A DNA stretch of 64,000 nucleotides from assembly GCA_016617855.1 (NCBI GenBank), contig JAECUM010000839.1, positions 124,001 to 188,000 on the forward strand. The letters run 5' to 3'. The translations under genes and the position numbers were made by a program. Below are positions 28,801 to 43,700 of the stretch, in pieces. This DNA comes from Megalonaias nervosa (Eukaryota > Mollusca > Bivalvia > Unionida > Unionidae). Positions within the stretch are counted from its first letter, which is position 1; each line of letters begins with the position of its first letter. Below the pieces are notes generated by a model. The model saw only the letters and a list, made by a program, of their open reading frames with translations. It did not search any database and was not told where the DNA came from.

Positions 28801-29570
28801 ACTAGATATTTGCATCATTTGATTTGGAAGAATGCTGTGGTTAGATAACTTTTTGTCAGTTGAAAGACCAGCATGTGGCAACATTCAGTTCAGAAGGGAG
28901 GTTAGTTTATTTACTCTTATAGGTTCACATTTAAAATATGTTCATCCTGTGGATGAGGTATAAGATCTACACTGTGTGGTAGTAGTAATGCAAAAGTGAC
29001 AGTCTGGCAGGTATTTCTCTGCATAAAAACCTGACATTTGTGCACAGGACAATGTGATGGACATTCTTGGGTCTGTAGCATTTTCCATTTAACTATGTGA
29101 ATGTTTACTCACATTCTAGTATTCATTTGGCATTTGGTTCTTGTTGTCATTGTTGTAGGGTTTAACACCATTTTCTGCACAAGATAAGCTATAAATGACA
29201 GCCAGTATAAATGGTGGAGGAAGAACCCAGGAAAACCCCAGAAAGAACCACCCACCCACGAGAAGCTACTGGCAAGCTTTCTCACATACCCACATTGGCC
29301 AAACCTGAGACTCGAACCAACGCAGACAGAGGCGAGATGGCAATGAATGATCTGTAACAGTGAGCGCTTTAGACCACTCGGCCACTAGGGCATTTGGAAA
29401 ATTATATGATGGATCAATAGGCATTATTTCAACCTACATCACTACTACTGTGTGATAGTTGCCTGGGTTTTTTTTTCTCTGATGTTCTGATGTTCCTTCA
29501 GCTACTGAATGAAATAATGGCTACCATATTGTTGATATCAATAGTAAAATAAGCTAATTCCAAAAGGTGT

Positions 29571-29606
<36 letters not shown>

Positions 29607-31663
29607 ACACATTTAAAAATTAAGACCTAGTTTTGGTGTGGTAGAAATACTCTTCTTGAAATGTATCCAGAAGTGTAGGTAGACTGGGTTTAAGGTAATG
29701 GGCGAAATGAAGAGAGCTGAAAAGACAACAATCACTCGAAGGAGGAAAACGATTTAGGAGTGATTTAGTTCTGGTATTGTGATAATACTCATTTTGAGAT
29801 GTATCCACAGACCAATTTTCTTAAGTGTAGGTGAAAAAAGGTCCAAGATACCGAGGGTGTAAAGAACATACCTAAAATACATGTCATTAAGTGGAAAAAT
29901 TAGGTCATGATGACCTACATTTAGTATGAAGTAAATCTTGATGAAATGCATCCACATACAAATTTTTTTGAGGGTAGATGGATAAAAAATATTAAGGATG
30001 CAGCAAGCAATGAGCTGACATTTTTTTAAAAAAAATCATCCCAACATGAAAATTATATCCCTGACCTATTTCTGATTTATTCTGTGATATGCACACACAT
30101 AAGAATTTTCATGTAGGTCAAATGAGACTATTTCTATAGTATTCACTTTCCCTCCCATTTGTATGTATTCCCCCTAATAATTTTAAAAATGAAAAGCATC
30201 CAGGATATAAAAAATGCACAAAACTTGGTCATTTCAATCATCAATTTATAATTTATAATCCAAGTGTTGCCATGGGGGTGGGTCCCTAAAACTCCCAATT
30301 TGTTGGCATTTCAAACCAAATGGGGTTTGTTTAACAGCGTGGTCACAATATTTATGAGGGCAATTCTATTGTTTTAAACAAAAGATGTAACTGTGTTGGC
30401 CATTTTCGATATGGCTTCCTGAAAAATGGAGGGTCCCTAGTCCCATCCAGGGGAGTAACCCAGGGAAGAACATCAGTATAGAGTGGAATGAGATTGCAAT
30501 AATTTAATACTACATGTCTTAAGTGAACTAGGTACAGGTGTCTTAAAAATTACACAATCGAAATTTTAATAACTACAATAACTACAAAGTGAACTACATA
30601 CTGACCCAATATCCCCATCTTAGGACTTAGCCCAAAAGTGGGAATGGTAAGATGAGGAGGATAAATGGGTGATACAATATTTTTTAATGACACTACTTGG
30701 GTAGATAAGTTCTTGAATAGAAGTAATAAAAAAAACTGTAACTAAAACTTTTAACCAATGTGTTCTGTATCTACATATTAACTCCATGGTTCCATCCAGG
30801 GGTGGGGTAGTGAAATAAATGAGGTCTGTGTGATTATGTTATATTCTAAACACTATGTGTCTGGTTAGAAGGTTATGAAAATGCAAATGAAGAAATAAAC
30901 TTTAGCCAAAATGTGTCCCCAAAATTATTCCTGACCTTATGGCCCAACCAGGAGCAACAAGAGTATGTGATGACACTTTATATGCCTGCCTCTTGTCTAA
31001 TAGTCCTCTATGTTGGCACTAATAATGCATGGTTGACACTGGAGATGACTACTAAGAGGTCTTTAGCCAAGGTATGTGGTCTTAAACTAAATTTACTATG
31101 AAGAAACTGTTTTTTTCTTCTCCACTTTCCCATGACCATGACCTCTGACCCCAGAATATATTGGTTTCTTTATTACGTTAAACATATGCAATCCACAGTT
31201 GGTCTACAAGGAACTTCTTCAAGAACACAAATTCCGCAAAACCCATTCTTCTTTAAACCACAATGACCCTGACTTCTAAGCTTTTGACCCCAATATCAAT
31301 ATACCTCTAAGCTTTTGACCCCAATATCAATATACCTCTAAGCTTTTGACCCCAATATCAATATACCTCTTCCATACTTTAGTTTAAGACCTATTGAAAC
31401 TTTTACAAAGTACAAGGTCAAGAAAATAAAGTTATGCAAAAGCCACTTTTCAGCTTTCAGTCACAATGACCCTGACCTTTAATCCTAAGTTCAAAAGACT
31501 TCTTACTTTTCCTTCTTTCAGTCAGTGGCCTTGACCTTTGACCTTTTGACTAATCTTCACACGTGTCTGGAATCTTGTGTCTGGAGATGTAAACATAAGT
31601 TTTCTTATGTCCTATTTTTTTCCTATTTAAAAATTTAAAACTAAAAGAAGATAATTTCTCAAT

Positions 31664-31713
<50 letters not shown>

Positions 31714-34700
31714 TTTTGTTGTATATACTGACCCTAGAAACCTAACAGTACTAAAAACTGGGGAAGATAGATTCATCATGTACATATACAAGGCAGATGA
31801 TCAAAATACAATTTAAAAGTTACAGTATTTGATGTGTCATAATGACTTAGCACATATCGATCCTTGTTAAAACTCCTTGTAAATACTGCAGTGTTTACTG
31901 CTTGTTGGGCTGCTGTTGTCTGATACATACAGAGGCATATAATTTCTATTAACTAGTAATATACACCTCTCCCTCAATAATTCGTGCACAACGGGGTCCA
32001 CAAACATAGACCACACTATAAGCAGGGGTGCGAGTTACCAAGGGACCTCCAAAAATTGAAAAAAAACAAATCCACTTAGACATTGAGAAAACTGCAAAGG
32101 GGGGGGGGGGTCGGTAGGGAACTGGGCTGTTTAATGACTGAATCCTCATTTAACAATCACGTTGATAATAACTGTTACTAATGTGCTTTTCCTAATGAAG
32201 TTGTTCATTATTCTGTATAAATAACATTTATTTTCAAAATGTCCAACATGTGAAAGCTCATTCCAACTTCAACTTGTTTCAACAACCATCACATGTGAGC
32301 GAAAACATCAGTGTATTATGTCACTCTACTGATCAACACACCTGTTTGGCAGTCATGACTGCATGCCTAATAAGGATTTGGGCTGCCCCCTCATAATGTC
32401 TGGCTGCCCGGATCAAAGTATCTGGTCGCTGCAGCCAATTTGCCCGCTCCTTGGCCAGTGCCGCCACTCCCTGTATTATTTGGCGATTCTGCAAAATACA
32501 CAGATAAATAACAATTTTCTTCCTGGTTTCATCACATTTCTACAAAAATGGAGATTTTACAATATCCTAATTACAACATGACAATATTAGAATTTTTATC
32601 CGATGTAGAGGTAACAGAAAGGATAAGGGAATCCTCAACTATGTTCTCAGGAATAAAAACAACTAGGCTCAATTTCAGAATAATTCAAGATGTCATGACT
32701 CAATTTCTAATACTTCAATGCCTGCTGAATGTTCAGTGCAAAAAGTACAATATAGAAGGTAGAGGATTAGAGTTACCTGAAATCTCAGCTGGAGGAAGAG
32801 AATTTGAGGTGTTTAGTTTGTCTTACCTATCCAACGAACAATAATTTAGCCATGTAGCTGAAACACTCTAAAATCTAAAACCTAATCGGTTCATAAAATG
32901 TTGCTATTAGAACAGTCCAGTGATTTTATCCTCTCATAAAAGTACCGCAACCATGGCTCTTCCTTCCATACAGTATGTCTACCAATGATTACTGAATCTG
33001 TACAACATCAAACCACATTTAATTTCACTAAAATTACGTTTTACAAATTAGATGAAAATCATTCATGAAGTAATAATAATAATACATGTAGTAAAATGCT
33101 GGTCAAGTGCAAAAACTCAATCAAAATGTCAGAAAAGGTCAAAAACTCTATCAAAAAAATGACAGATTTTGGTTTTATTTCAGATTCTATTGGATAAGCA
33201 ACAGAAGAGTTGCTGATATTGCTGAGAAGAGAATTATTCTGGTACAATGCAGCATGGAACAACAAAAACCAAAGGATAAATGAAAACCTAAGTTTTATCT
33301 TTATTGATTTCAAAGAGGTCCTCAATTAATTTCTTGCAAAAATGCAAAGAAAAAGTATAGTATAACATAATTCTACTAATCTTGCTAAAGAAATTTTGAA
33401 ATTCTATAAACTCTCACAACCTGAATTTCCTTTCTCTAACTCTGTATAAACTTTCTTGCAACCTGGTTTTGCTTTCTCTGAATTTCTATATAATTTCTTG
33501 CAACCTGATTCTCCTTTCTATTAATTTATATGTACATTTTTGCAACCTAATTCTCCTTTCTATGAATTTATATGTACTTTCTTGCAACCTGATTCTCCTT
33601 TCTATGAATTTCTATATACAAAATTACAACCTGATTCTACTTTCTATGAATTTTTATATATACTTTCTTGCAAAATTATTCTCTTTTCTACGAATTTCTA
33701 ATTACTATTTTGCAACCTGATTTCCTTTCTACTATTCCATTAAAAAAAATGTTGAAAGATGACATTTATGTCATATTGTTTCTGTAAATTACTTCAAGCA
33801 AGTTAAACGCCTTGGCCCATGATTTGTTGGCTGCAGGCCCACTTCTTAAACCTCCTTTGGGGCCAGCCATGCATCCCAGTACATCAGCAATATTAGCCAA
33901 TGTGCGTGCTTCAATGCCAGCCTGTAGTTCATTGGTGTGGTCAGTGGCCACTGAAAGATGTCAAATAGAAAAGGCTGAGAGGTCATTTAAAATAACAGAA
34001 GGGCATCAGTGACTTAAGTTTCATAGATGCATGCATTTTGATCAAAGGTTTACAAACAAAATGGTTTAACTTTTATGAATCTACATTTGGGGAAAAATGT
34101 AACTGTTTAATCTTAAGACCTTGCTTTCCAATTGCTTTACTTGCTTCTGCAAGTTTAAATTTGGTTCACTGGTGATGATCCTGCAAACATCTGACGAAGA
34201 TAAAAATGTGAATTTGTCATACAAAATGCACAGAGCCAGATCTGCCATCACATAATGTACTGGCAGGTATGGGTCTATATAGTTTGTCAGGAATAACCAC
34301 CAGAACAAACACAGACCATCATCTGCCAGTGCATTATGTGATGTCCAGTGATCAGGAAGATACATGCAGCTTTGACTGTCATGCTAAGCTCAACATGTAC
34401 TCACTTATAATTTGAGTCCAAATGCAAACAACATAATGTCGCATAATGTGCTGGCAGATCAGGGTCAATCTTGTTTGTGCCACTAAATAATCCTAGCAAT
34501 CAATGTAGACCCAGACTTACCAGCATACTGTGCAATGGCACATCTGAGTCTGTGCAGTCCACAATGAGACTTTACTTCTAAGCCAGTATATACATTACCC
34601 ATTTTAATGAAAGTAATCAAACACTGTTCTGTGACAGAGTGCGATTTCACATCTTTCTGCCAAACTAGCATAATAATATGATCTCTCTTACAATATTTAA

Positions 34701-37700
34701 TTTGTCCCTATAAACACTACAAAATTTCTCTAATAATCAGATTTACTTTTACAAAACTGGTTAGTACATTAAACTTCAAAGGATTTTCTACCTGCATGGA
34801 AACCTAACAAGCATAATTAGATTTATATGCAGTGAAATCTTTTGCACAGATGTTGAAAAATTAACTAAACATTAACTATAGCTACATTTATAAAGCATGA
34901 CTGCTCCTTCTGCATACCAAAAGAAACTTCACACTCTTCAAAAGTTTGGGAAAATTTGAAAAATTTCTATAATTAACATATGCATACAAACATGTCTATT
35001 AAATTTGTTTACCTAAAATGTTAATAATTTGACTATGCTAACAAGGCTCCTATAAGAAATGTCTAAGAAAAATCTATAAACTTTTCAAATACTATATGTG
35101 GCAAATGTATGGGGAGGGGCACTAATTCTGATGACGTAATACTTTACTGATATATTTTGTTGTGATGTTTTATTTTCCAGGACAGAATTTACTTTTGTCA
35201 CTGTAAGAAAATTCCATCATCTCAATAGATGGAAAGTTCCAGAAGTTCAGAACAAGAAAGAAGTCTTCTTATTCAGGGACACCAACTAACTTTGGGATAT
35301 CATAGTGACATGGGAGTCTGGCATTAGCAACAGTCAAGTGTTATATCATTAAACTTAGTTTACCCCCACCCCTAAATTTTAACATCAGTAATACATTACC
35401 TGTCACTATTGCATTGCTGAATTTTCCAGTGCAGAGGGAGGCTGATGACCTCAAAACTGGTTTAAAAAAGGATATACTCACACTAATGGTAAGGATATGC
35501 AAGCTGGTGTCTGCTTGGGTCTTTTACTGTGCCACAACTATAAGCCCCAAAGAAAATATGTCTTTGCTCTGGTGTGCCGAAGACCAAAGGCAGAAGAAAG
35601 AGAAAGCAGTGTGTAAAAACCAAAATGTATCTTTCATAACCTCATCCAATGATGAATGAGATAAAAAGGCCTGTGAGGCAGTAATAGCTCAGACCTCATG
35701 GGCTTTAATCTTCATGAATGAAAGGTTCGTCTCAGCTGGGGACCACTTTGCCTCTCCTGAACAGTCTATCCAACAAAATATTTTTCTTGAGGAGGCAGTT
35801 CCAAACCTCCATGCACAGAAGGCGCATGCATGCCTTCTTGTTGCCTGAAGTATGCTACCACAATGGGCTATTAGAAAAGACCATCACACAACAACTCCAT
35901 ATTTGATTGACACAATCATGTAGGGCTAAAAAGATACCCTCATTTCTAGACTGTTTATGTGGAGGGTAGTTTCTTCCAAGAACCACAACCCCTGCTGAAC
36001 TAGTCCTTCTGACTCCAAGTGAGTAGCCCACCCTGAACCTGATGTGCCCAGACACAGATATGAGTAGGCATCAGGGACATGCATTGGGACTATGTTCATT
36101 TGCCCACCAACTTGACTAGTGTTGAAATTCGATCTTAGAGAAATCCAAGCTGTCAGGGAATCCTTGAGCAGTTTCCAGTTCACCAAAAGGAGAAACTAGA
36201 GGGGGTGCAAGTGCAGTCTTCCTAAGCAAACCAGGTCTGCCATGGAGTTCAAGGTCCCTGAAAGGATTAATATAAGGGAGCTGACAGCAAAATCTTGGCT
36301 TACAGTGACTCGACAAGCAACAGGATTCTGTCCATTCTATCATGGGGGATACATGCTAATCTCCCCATGCATACAAAATCCTGAGAGGGAACTAGCTCCA
36401 ATTTCTCTTGGTTTGGAAACAGTCACAACCAGGTTAATATGAACTGCAGCAAGATCTTGTCTTAGGGACCCAATTAGACCATTGTACCTCAACCAGTCAT
36501 TGCAATACTGGAGGATAGGGATCCCAAGTGACCTCAGCTAGGCAGAAACTGTTCCAATCACTCTGGTTAATGATCTTGGTTCAGAGGTAAAAAGGCAGAG
36601 CATGAAACTGAAAAACCTCCCAGTCCAGACCAAACCAGAGGTACTTCCAGTGAGGAGGAAAACTTGGGATATGAAGGTACACATCCTAAATGTCAATGGA
36701 GTCTACCCAGTTGCCAGACCATACAGCAATCCTGACTCAAACTGTAGTCTCCATCTTGAATGATTCCTCCTGAAGATACATGTTTAAAGTGGAATGATAA
36801 CTATCAGCCAAAAGTTTCCACCCGTTTTGGATACCAGGAAAATTCTGGAGCAGACAGCCAGAGATGGGTCATCTGAAACCCTCTCTACTGTGCCTTCTGT
36901 TAACAGATGTGCACCATGCTAGATGTGACTGGTGGCAAAGAATGGGGGACCTTGCTAGAGGAGGCTATTCCCAAAACTGAAGCTAGTATCCTTTCTTTAT
37001 TATAGAGAGGACCCAACCCATTGTCTGTTACGCTCAACCAGGCCTCTAAAAAGAAGGCTTGTCCAGCTCATACTGAACTCCTTCAGAGAGGGATGCATGG
37101 CAAGTGAGTCTCTAGGACTGCCCCTACCCCTTCTTTAGAGAAGGGAGAAAGGTCCATAAACTTCCTCTCTGGCAACTATGTCTAGCTCTAGATGGGCCAG
37201 AGGGAGGCTTAAATGGAACTTAAAGAATTTCATTAAAAGCCCGATGAGGTGAACAGGTTGGATACACTTTCTGGGTAAGGAGCAGAAATGAGAGACCAGT
37301 ATTATTGGTCCTTCAGATCTCTGCCTCCAAGAAGAAGCCTTAAGAAGGCTCTTACTCTGATCCTCTAGGATTTTTGAAGTGTCCAAGGAAACATCCCTGC
37401 AAAGGTATAGCTGCTCTGCTGATGGCACCATGGACACTGACAAGGAATTCTGTGAGATTTTCAACTGCCTCCTGCAACTGCTGTAGCATGACTGGAAAAA
37501 GAGATTCCTCCTTCAGAAGATTGGAGGAGGCTGTCAAAAACAAGCAAGTATGGGAGAATATGGAAACTAGCAACCTAACCTTAAGCTCTGGTGCTTCTAT
37601 TGTCTGAAATGGAGGGTGAGCCCATGTCCCCATAAAAATTCAACACAGAGACCTGAGGTCTCAGGTAGAGGTGGGAACGGATCACCCTTTATGCTGCCTA

Positions 37701-40700
37701 ACACACTCCTGTCCCCTACAAAACCTTTGAGAGAGCTCCTAACCATAGTGCAATGAGGGAGCAACAGGAGATCTGAACATGAGGCAGCCCACAACTAGAT
37801 AAAATTTTCTTGTCCTCTGAACCCAAAGACCAGACGTCTTCCTCCTCCACCACCTGAGTCAACAGATGGGAGGAGGGAGGGAACCCAATGGGAAGAGGAG
37901 GTGCTGTCTCGGTCATTTCTTTGGTAAACTCATTACAGTTTACTAGGATAGTAACATTATCTTTGTCCTGCTCTTGCTCCTGTGAGATACAACTTTTCAA
38001 CCCCAAGACCCTTGTAGCAGATTTGGCAGGAGGACAAGAAAGCTTCTTGACTTTCCTTGAACATTTGAGGATAATGACTGGCATACCTCCCTGGCAAGTG
38101 ATATGGGTCCATGACTCTCATCAGGATGGAAAGAACAATTTACTTTCCTGAAATGGATGCTTCAACATCCTGTAGGATCAAGAGGAATCAGAGGGAAGGG
38201 AGAATGCTGATCTGATCCCCCTCCCTACTCTGGCATGAGTACCCAGACTCCCTACCTGGTCTGTAGCTTTGCCAAAGGGGTGTCTCAGTCTCTTTCCTTC
38301 TACTGATGTGGTTCTAATGACTGCTGACTGGTGCTTGGTCACTGGCCAATCACTGACCAGGTGACTTAATGGAAGGAGGAACCTTCCTCTAAATTTATGT
38401 AGTGATACTGTTCCTTTCCCCTCCCAAGGAGGCTCTATCTGCTTGTTACCATCACTGTGTTATGGTCCTGGAGAGGGTGCTGCTCCTCCTTCACACAGAG
38501 AGGGGGTGACCTACTTTTGACCCTAGTATTTCCTTCCTTGGAGGGACCCTGGACCTAAACCTAACAACACTGACTGGGTCAGAACAATCATCAGGGGTCC
38601 AAGGGCCTTATATTTTTCTGCAGAGAATGATCCCCTATCCTCCTGGGATTAAATTGTGCTCTTCTCCACCAAAGTGCTGATCTTCATTTGGGTTCCAAAG
38701 TGCGAAAGAGAATCCCATATCCTCCTGGGACCTAGGAGTTGTCTTCTACTTCTGACTCCCAAGTGACTCAGAGAAGGATCCCATGTGCTTTACAGAGGAG
38801 GAGGAAGAGGGACTTTCCTCCTCTACTTTCTGCAAGGTCCCATATTTAAACAGACCAAAGACAACAGAACAGACACCCATCTGTTCATTAGTAATCAGTG
38901 CACGCAAGGCAGATGGGGTGTATATCCCATGGGGCTTTTTTATCCACATCTGTCCCTCTGTGACATATTGCTTAGGAAAATAAAGTCCTGACAACAAAAA
39001 ACAACAATCAATAATGTTGATTATAGCAAAGAATGGTATGAGACCTATAGGCAAAGACAACCTGAAACCAGCAATATTGTGCCTACCCATATTTTATTCA
39101 TAATGAACCTGGTATGAAACCAGCAAAAAAACAACAATGTGATATTGAGTAACAATGAGTGTTGTGTGACCACCTAAACTGACTATATATAAAACTTATG
39201 TTGGTGTGAGACCTCCTAAACAGAGTCTAAAATTCAAAAGATTTCATTAGTCAAAGAATCATCAAACCAGATATTTAAAAATATATTTAGACAAATATGT
39301 TAGTCTACCAAAACAAACTTCAGACATGAATGGGGAGACTATATCTACCCAAGAGATTGGAAACAACCAAAACTGACTGAAATATGAATTTAGGAACAAT
39401 TATGGTTTACCCCATCACCGACGGGGAAGAATACATAAAAGACACTGGTGACAGAGTGGAACAACAATGCATTAAATCTCACAAGACAGCTTAAATTATG
39501 AATAAATATACAATGAACTGAAGATGAAAACAGTCTAACTCTACTGCATTAAAATGTCAGATACCATACATCTCAGATATGAGAAAGTGGCAATATTTTG
39601 TTTAGCATGACTGAATTCGACCGAACAAAGATATCATCTTAAGAAAGAGAATGGCTACTTCTATGGGCCTATGACATGAGCAGACAGAAAGGGTCTGTCT
39701 TCTTTCCAGTTCTGAACTTCTAGAACTTTCCATCTAATGGAAGGTTGGAATTTTTTTACATGGACAATGTATTTCCATCCCAGAAAGTAAGGCAATGTTG
39801 TTAATGTTGTTTAGCACCATTTTTCAATCCATGATAGTAGGCAGCCAGTATAAGTGGTGGAGGAAGTAAAGCAATGTGATAGCAACCGGTACTGTATTAC
39901 TGACATTAAAATACTGAAAACAGCCATAAAGGCCTAAAATTCTAACATGGTCATTTAAGTACAAACATAACAATATGCATACAAAATTTTGATTGTTTAC
40001 ATTTAGTGCATTTTGCTTTGTCATGCTAACAAGAGTTTTGTCTACCAAGTAAAAGTCCAAGAAAGTTCCAAAATATGTCAATAAAACTGACAAATTGCTG
40101 AATAGGCCTGAAAATCTAATCAGGTCATCTACTTATGACTATGATTGTACAGAAAGTTTAGTAGTTTTGTGCTATCGCTTTACAATGGATTCAGGACAGA
40201 TGCATGTTAATTGGTGCAAATATACGGACACAAGGATGGACAGCAGCAAACAAATATGCCCCCTTCTGCTGTTACAGTAGGAGCATAATATAAATATGGC
40301 ATTTTTAGGACATGATAAGGCACACATGGCGGCCAGTGTATTTTGGTGGAGGATGAGTCCAGGAATAACCACTGACCCATGGGAAGCTTCTTGCAAGCTT
40401 TCCCATATATCCACATTAGTCAAGTCAAGATTCGAACACGTGCAGACAGAGGTGAGATGTGAGTGTGCTGTAAAGGCAAGTGCCACTCACCACTCAGGGC
40501 CCCTTGTATGATAAGGCGTTATTTACTCTGAGGTGAGTCCAAAGACCAGTACTGTATATTATGTAAATAATGAAATCGTACTCTCTGGAGTGAATGTCAT
40601 ATTTGAAGAACTGGAGATGATATATCTGTCTTAACTGCCCTACTCACCAAGGAGTCTAGCATATATGAACTGCAATAAAACATCTCTTTAAGTTGTCTCC

Positions 40701-43700
40701 CTTTGTAGACTGGATACATATTTTGGTCTTAAGGCCATTCAAATTTAGTCAAGCACATCTCAAGAGACCACCCATTCTGCCAACAAAAAGTGGTCTCCAA
40801 AGAGAGGTCTCTCACCAGAAGTCATTATATAATACAGTTAAACCTGCATAAATAAAAATGAAGTCGTTTGTGATGGGTGGTCTTCTATAACAGTGGTCTT
40901 CAATATCAGGTTTGACTGTAACATTTGAAATGCTGTGTACTGGCCACAAATATAAAGGTGCTAAACTTTCTGGTCCAATGAGTATCTGTTTTTAGTGAAG
41001 TTTTTATTGAGCAAATATTTATAATTGCCACAATTTTTCATATAAAAGGAGCAGAATTTTTTGTATATTATGCACCATCTCTTGTGACTAGCTCAGAAAA
41101 GGAGTACACCCACACCTGTGCAGTGTGAATAAAAATATAAATTTTAATTCCATAATGAAAGGTATAAATTTGTTACACTTAGCTTCCATACATGTATATA
41201 TCTCCTTCCACAAGTTTGTGCATTTGTACATATTTTGCATCTGAGGTCAAGGCATGTAAAAAAATACAGACATGTGAATACCAAACAGCACCATTATCCC
41301 ATGCCAACTTACAATTAATTTTGTAAAAGCAGCACTATATAACAGGTTCATAAAAATGTATTCCCATGCAATCAATAAATTTGCCTGACTGTCTGCCTAT
41401 CTAATTATCTATTTCTCTATCTGAGGTAGAGAATTCCATTTCCCAGTTGCCCAGGTTACTTTAAAGTAAATGTTGGGCAACCAAATGACTCAAAATGAAG
41501 GCACAGTGAAACAACCAGCTTCCGATGGCAACAGTTTTATAAAAAGTATGCTGCCATGGTGCAAAATCAATAAAATGGACTCTTTACACAAAATGACAGA
41601 TGGAAAATTTATATTTTGGCACATATTTTGTGAGAACTCCACTGCTAAGTTTTAAATACCTGCATAGTGGGCAACCAAATGTTCTAAACATATTTCTACC
41701 CCTGCTCTGTCATTCTATCTATCTAGCATGAATTCATTTACATTTTGTGGCTTCACACACAAATTTTGTCAATACGTAAATCTGTAACCCTGCAAACAGA
41801 TCCCTATTCATTGGAACTTCAAATCTGTGGTCTGAGGTAACAAGATCTGTCAAAATTGGAACCCTACAAATAGGTCACTGTTCACTGGGACTTCAAATCT
41901 GTGGGTTGAGGCAACAACAAAACCTATTAAGTGTAAAATCACAGTACAACTCTCTTTCATGATAGCATGATTTTAGATATAATGCAGTCATACTATGAAC
42001 CTTCTTTAAAAAACATCAAAATAAATATTTGTAATATTCTCAATATTCACCAGCTTCAAGACAGATGTACCCATTCATTCAAATTTTTATGCAATATTTT
42101 TTCATCAGTTTTTTTCCAATTCATGGCATCCGTAACTACTTGCAATGTGTTTTCATAAGCAAGACCATTAATAAAGAAATTTACAAGTTGTTATTCTACA
42201 GCAGCATCTTCACCCTTGTGACTGATAAATGCTTCCTCTGTCCAAGTTAGCAATCCGTCAGCACAAATCTGCACATTTTCATTTTATTTTTGTCTTAATT
42301 TTGCCAATAGTGTGACAGCATGCATAGTTCAGTTAATCTTTTGGACATTATATTTGGAAGGGTTTATCTTCCTCCACATTTTATCAAATTTTACCTTTGC
42401 CATTTTTAATAATAAATCATTCTCAGTATTATTCAGCCAGGATTATGCTTGCATTCTAATAATATGACCTCAATGCAGAGGTGCACTGATAATCACTGTA
42501 CTTTATACATGTATTAACATTACTAATGCAATGACAATCACTGTACTTTATACATGTATTAACATTACTAATGCAATGACAATCACTGTACTTTATAAGT
42601 GTATTGACATGACTAATGCACTGACAATCACTGTACTTTATACATGTATTAACATGACTAATGCATTGACAATCACTGTACTTTATGTATGTATTAACAT
42701 GACTAATGCACTGACAATCACTGTACTTTATGTGTACTGAGATGAATAATGCACTGACAATCACTGTACTTTATATGTATTGACATGACTAATGCAATGA
42801 CATTCACTGTACTTTGTACATGTATTAACATTAATCATGCAATGACACTCTACCTTCATATGTGCATTGACATTACTAATGCACTGACAATCACTGTACT
42901 TTATATGTGTATTGACATGAATAATGCAATGACAATCACTGTACTTTATATGTGTATTGATATGACTAATGCACTGACAATCACTGTATTTTATAGTGTA
43001 TTGATATGACAAATGCACTGACAATCACTTTACTTTATACATGTATTGACATGACTAATGCACTGACAATCACTGACAATCACTGTACTTTATAAGTGTA
43101 CTGCATTACTCATGGGGGTGGGGGGTGGGGGTTAGGGAACCGGGCTGTTAAATGACTGAATCCTCATTTTACAATCATGTCAATATTAATTTTTAATAAT
43201 GTGCTTTTTCTAATGAAGTTGTTCGTTATTCTGTTTAAATAACATTTATTTTCAAAATGTCCAACATGTGAAAGATCATTCCAAGTGGTTTCAACAACCA
43301 TCACGTGTACGCAAAACAGCCATATATTATGTCAATGCTTTTTGTTTTCTTGATGAGTCTGGTTCCCATAGTGGTATTTAATAGTATCCTGCCAAATTGG
43401 GAGTCAAAAGAGCAGGGAACTAGACTAACTGTTGATACACCACCAAACAAGATTCCTTTTTTTCAAAAACATGAGAAATTTATTTCATGAGACAACTGTC
43501 TATGTTAATCTCAATTTTTGTATTGTATTTGTATTGTTTAGTTAGTACAGTATTGATGTCATGATTTCATTGGCAGTAATAATGAAACTTTGTATCATCC
43601 TTGAGGATATCTCTAAGTGCCAGTTCAAGAATTCTCTGAAACTCACTTGCCCACAATGGTCCGTATCTGTGAAACCAAGCTCTTTATTTTACAATGTATT

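Larger units (their letters stand above)
35205..39757 (-). mobile_element. Degenerate DIRS-like tyrosine-recombinase retrotransposon
   Basis: Inverted terminal repeats of about 55-60 bp bound the element. The left one (35205-35264) contains GATGGAAAGTTCCAGAAGTT, and the right one (39698-39757) contains its complement with one change. The inside is less AT-rich than the surroundings. On the minus strand, in order, come an unrecognised gag-like region (about 39100-36900), reverse transcriptase remnants (36860-36470), an RNase H remnant (about 36065-35860) and the C-terminal end of a tyrosine recombinase (35710-35515). Inverted rather than direct terminal repeats, RT plus RNase H, and a tyrosine recombinase instead of an integrase are the marks of DIRS elements. 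Many stops and shifts show it is dead. The RNase H-to-recombinase distance is too short for a full recombinase, so an internal deletion is likely. Confidence 0.82.

Noticed and set aside
35855..39090. A cluster of moderate open frames on both strands, suggesting a gene in the large intron
   Set aside because: The minus-strand ones are broken parts of a DIRS-like element bounded by inverted repeats. The plus-strand ones are their shadows.
42456..43024. Long repetitive open frames on both strands, rich in Cys and Ile
   Set aside because: The 45-bp unit is a multiple of three, so any stop-free frame stays open. This is not coding evidence.
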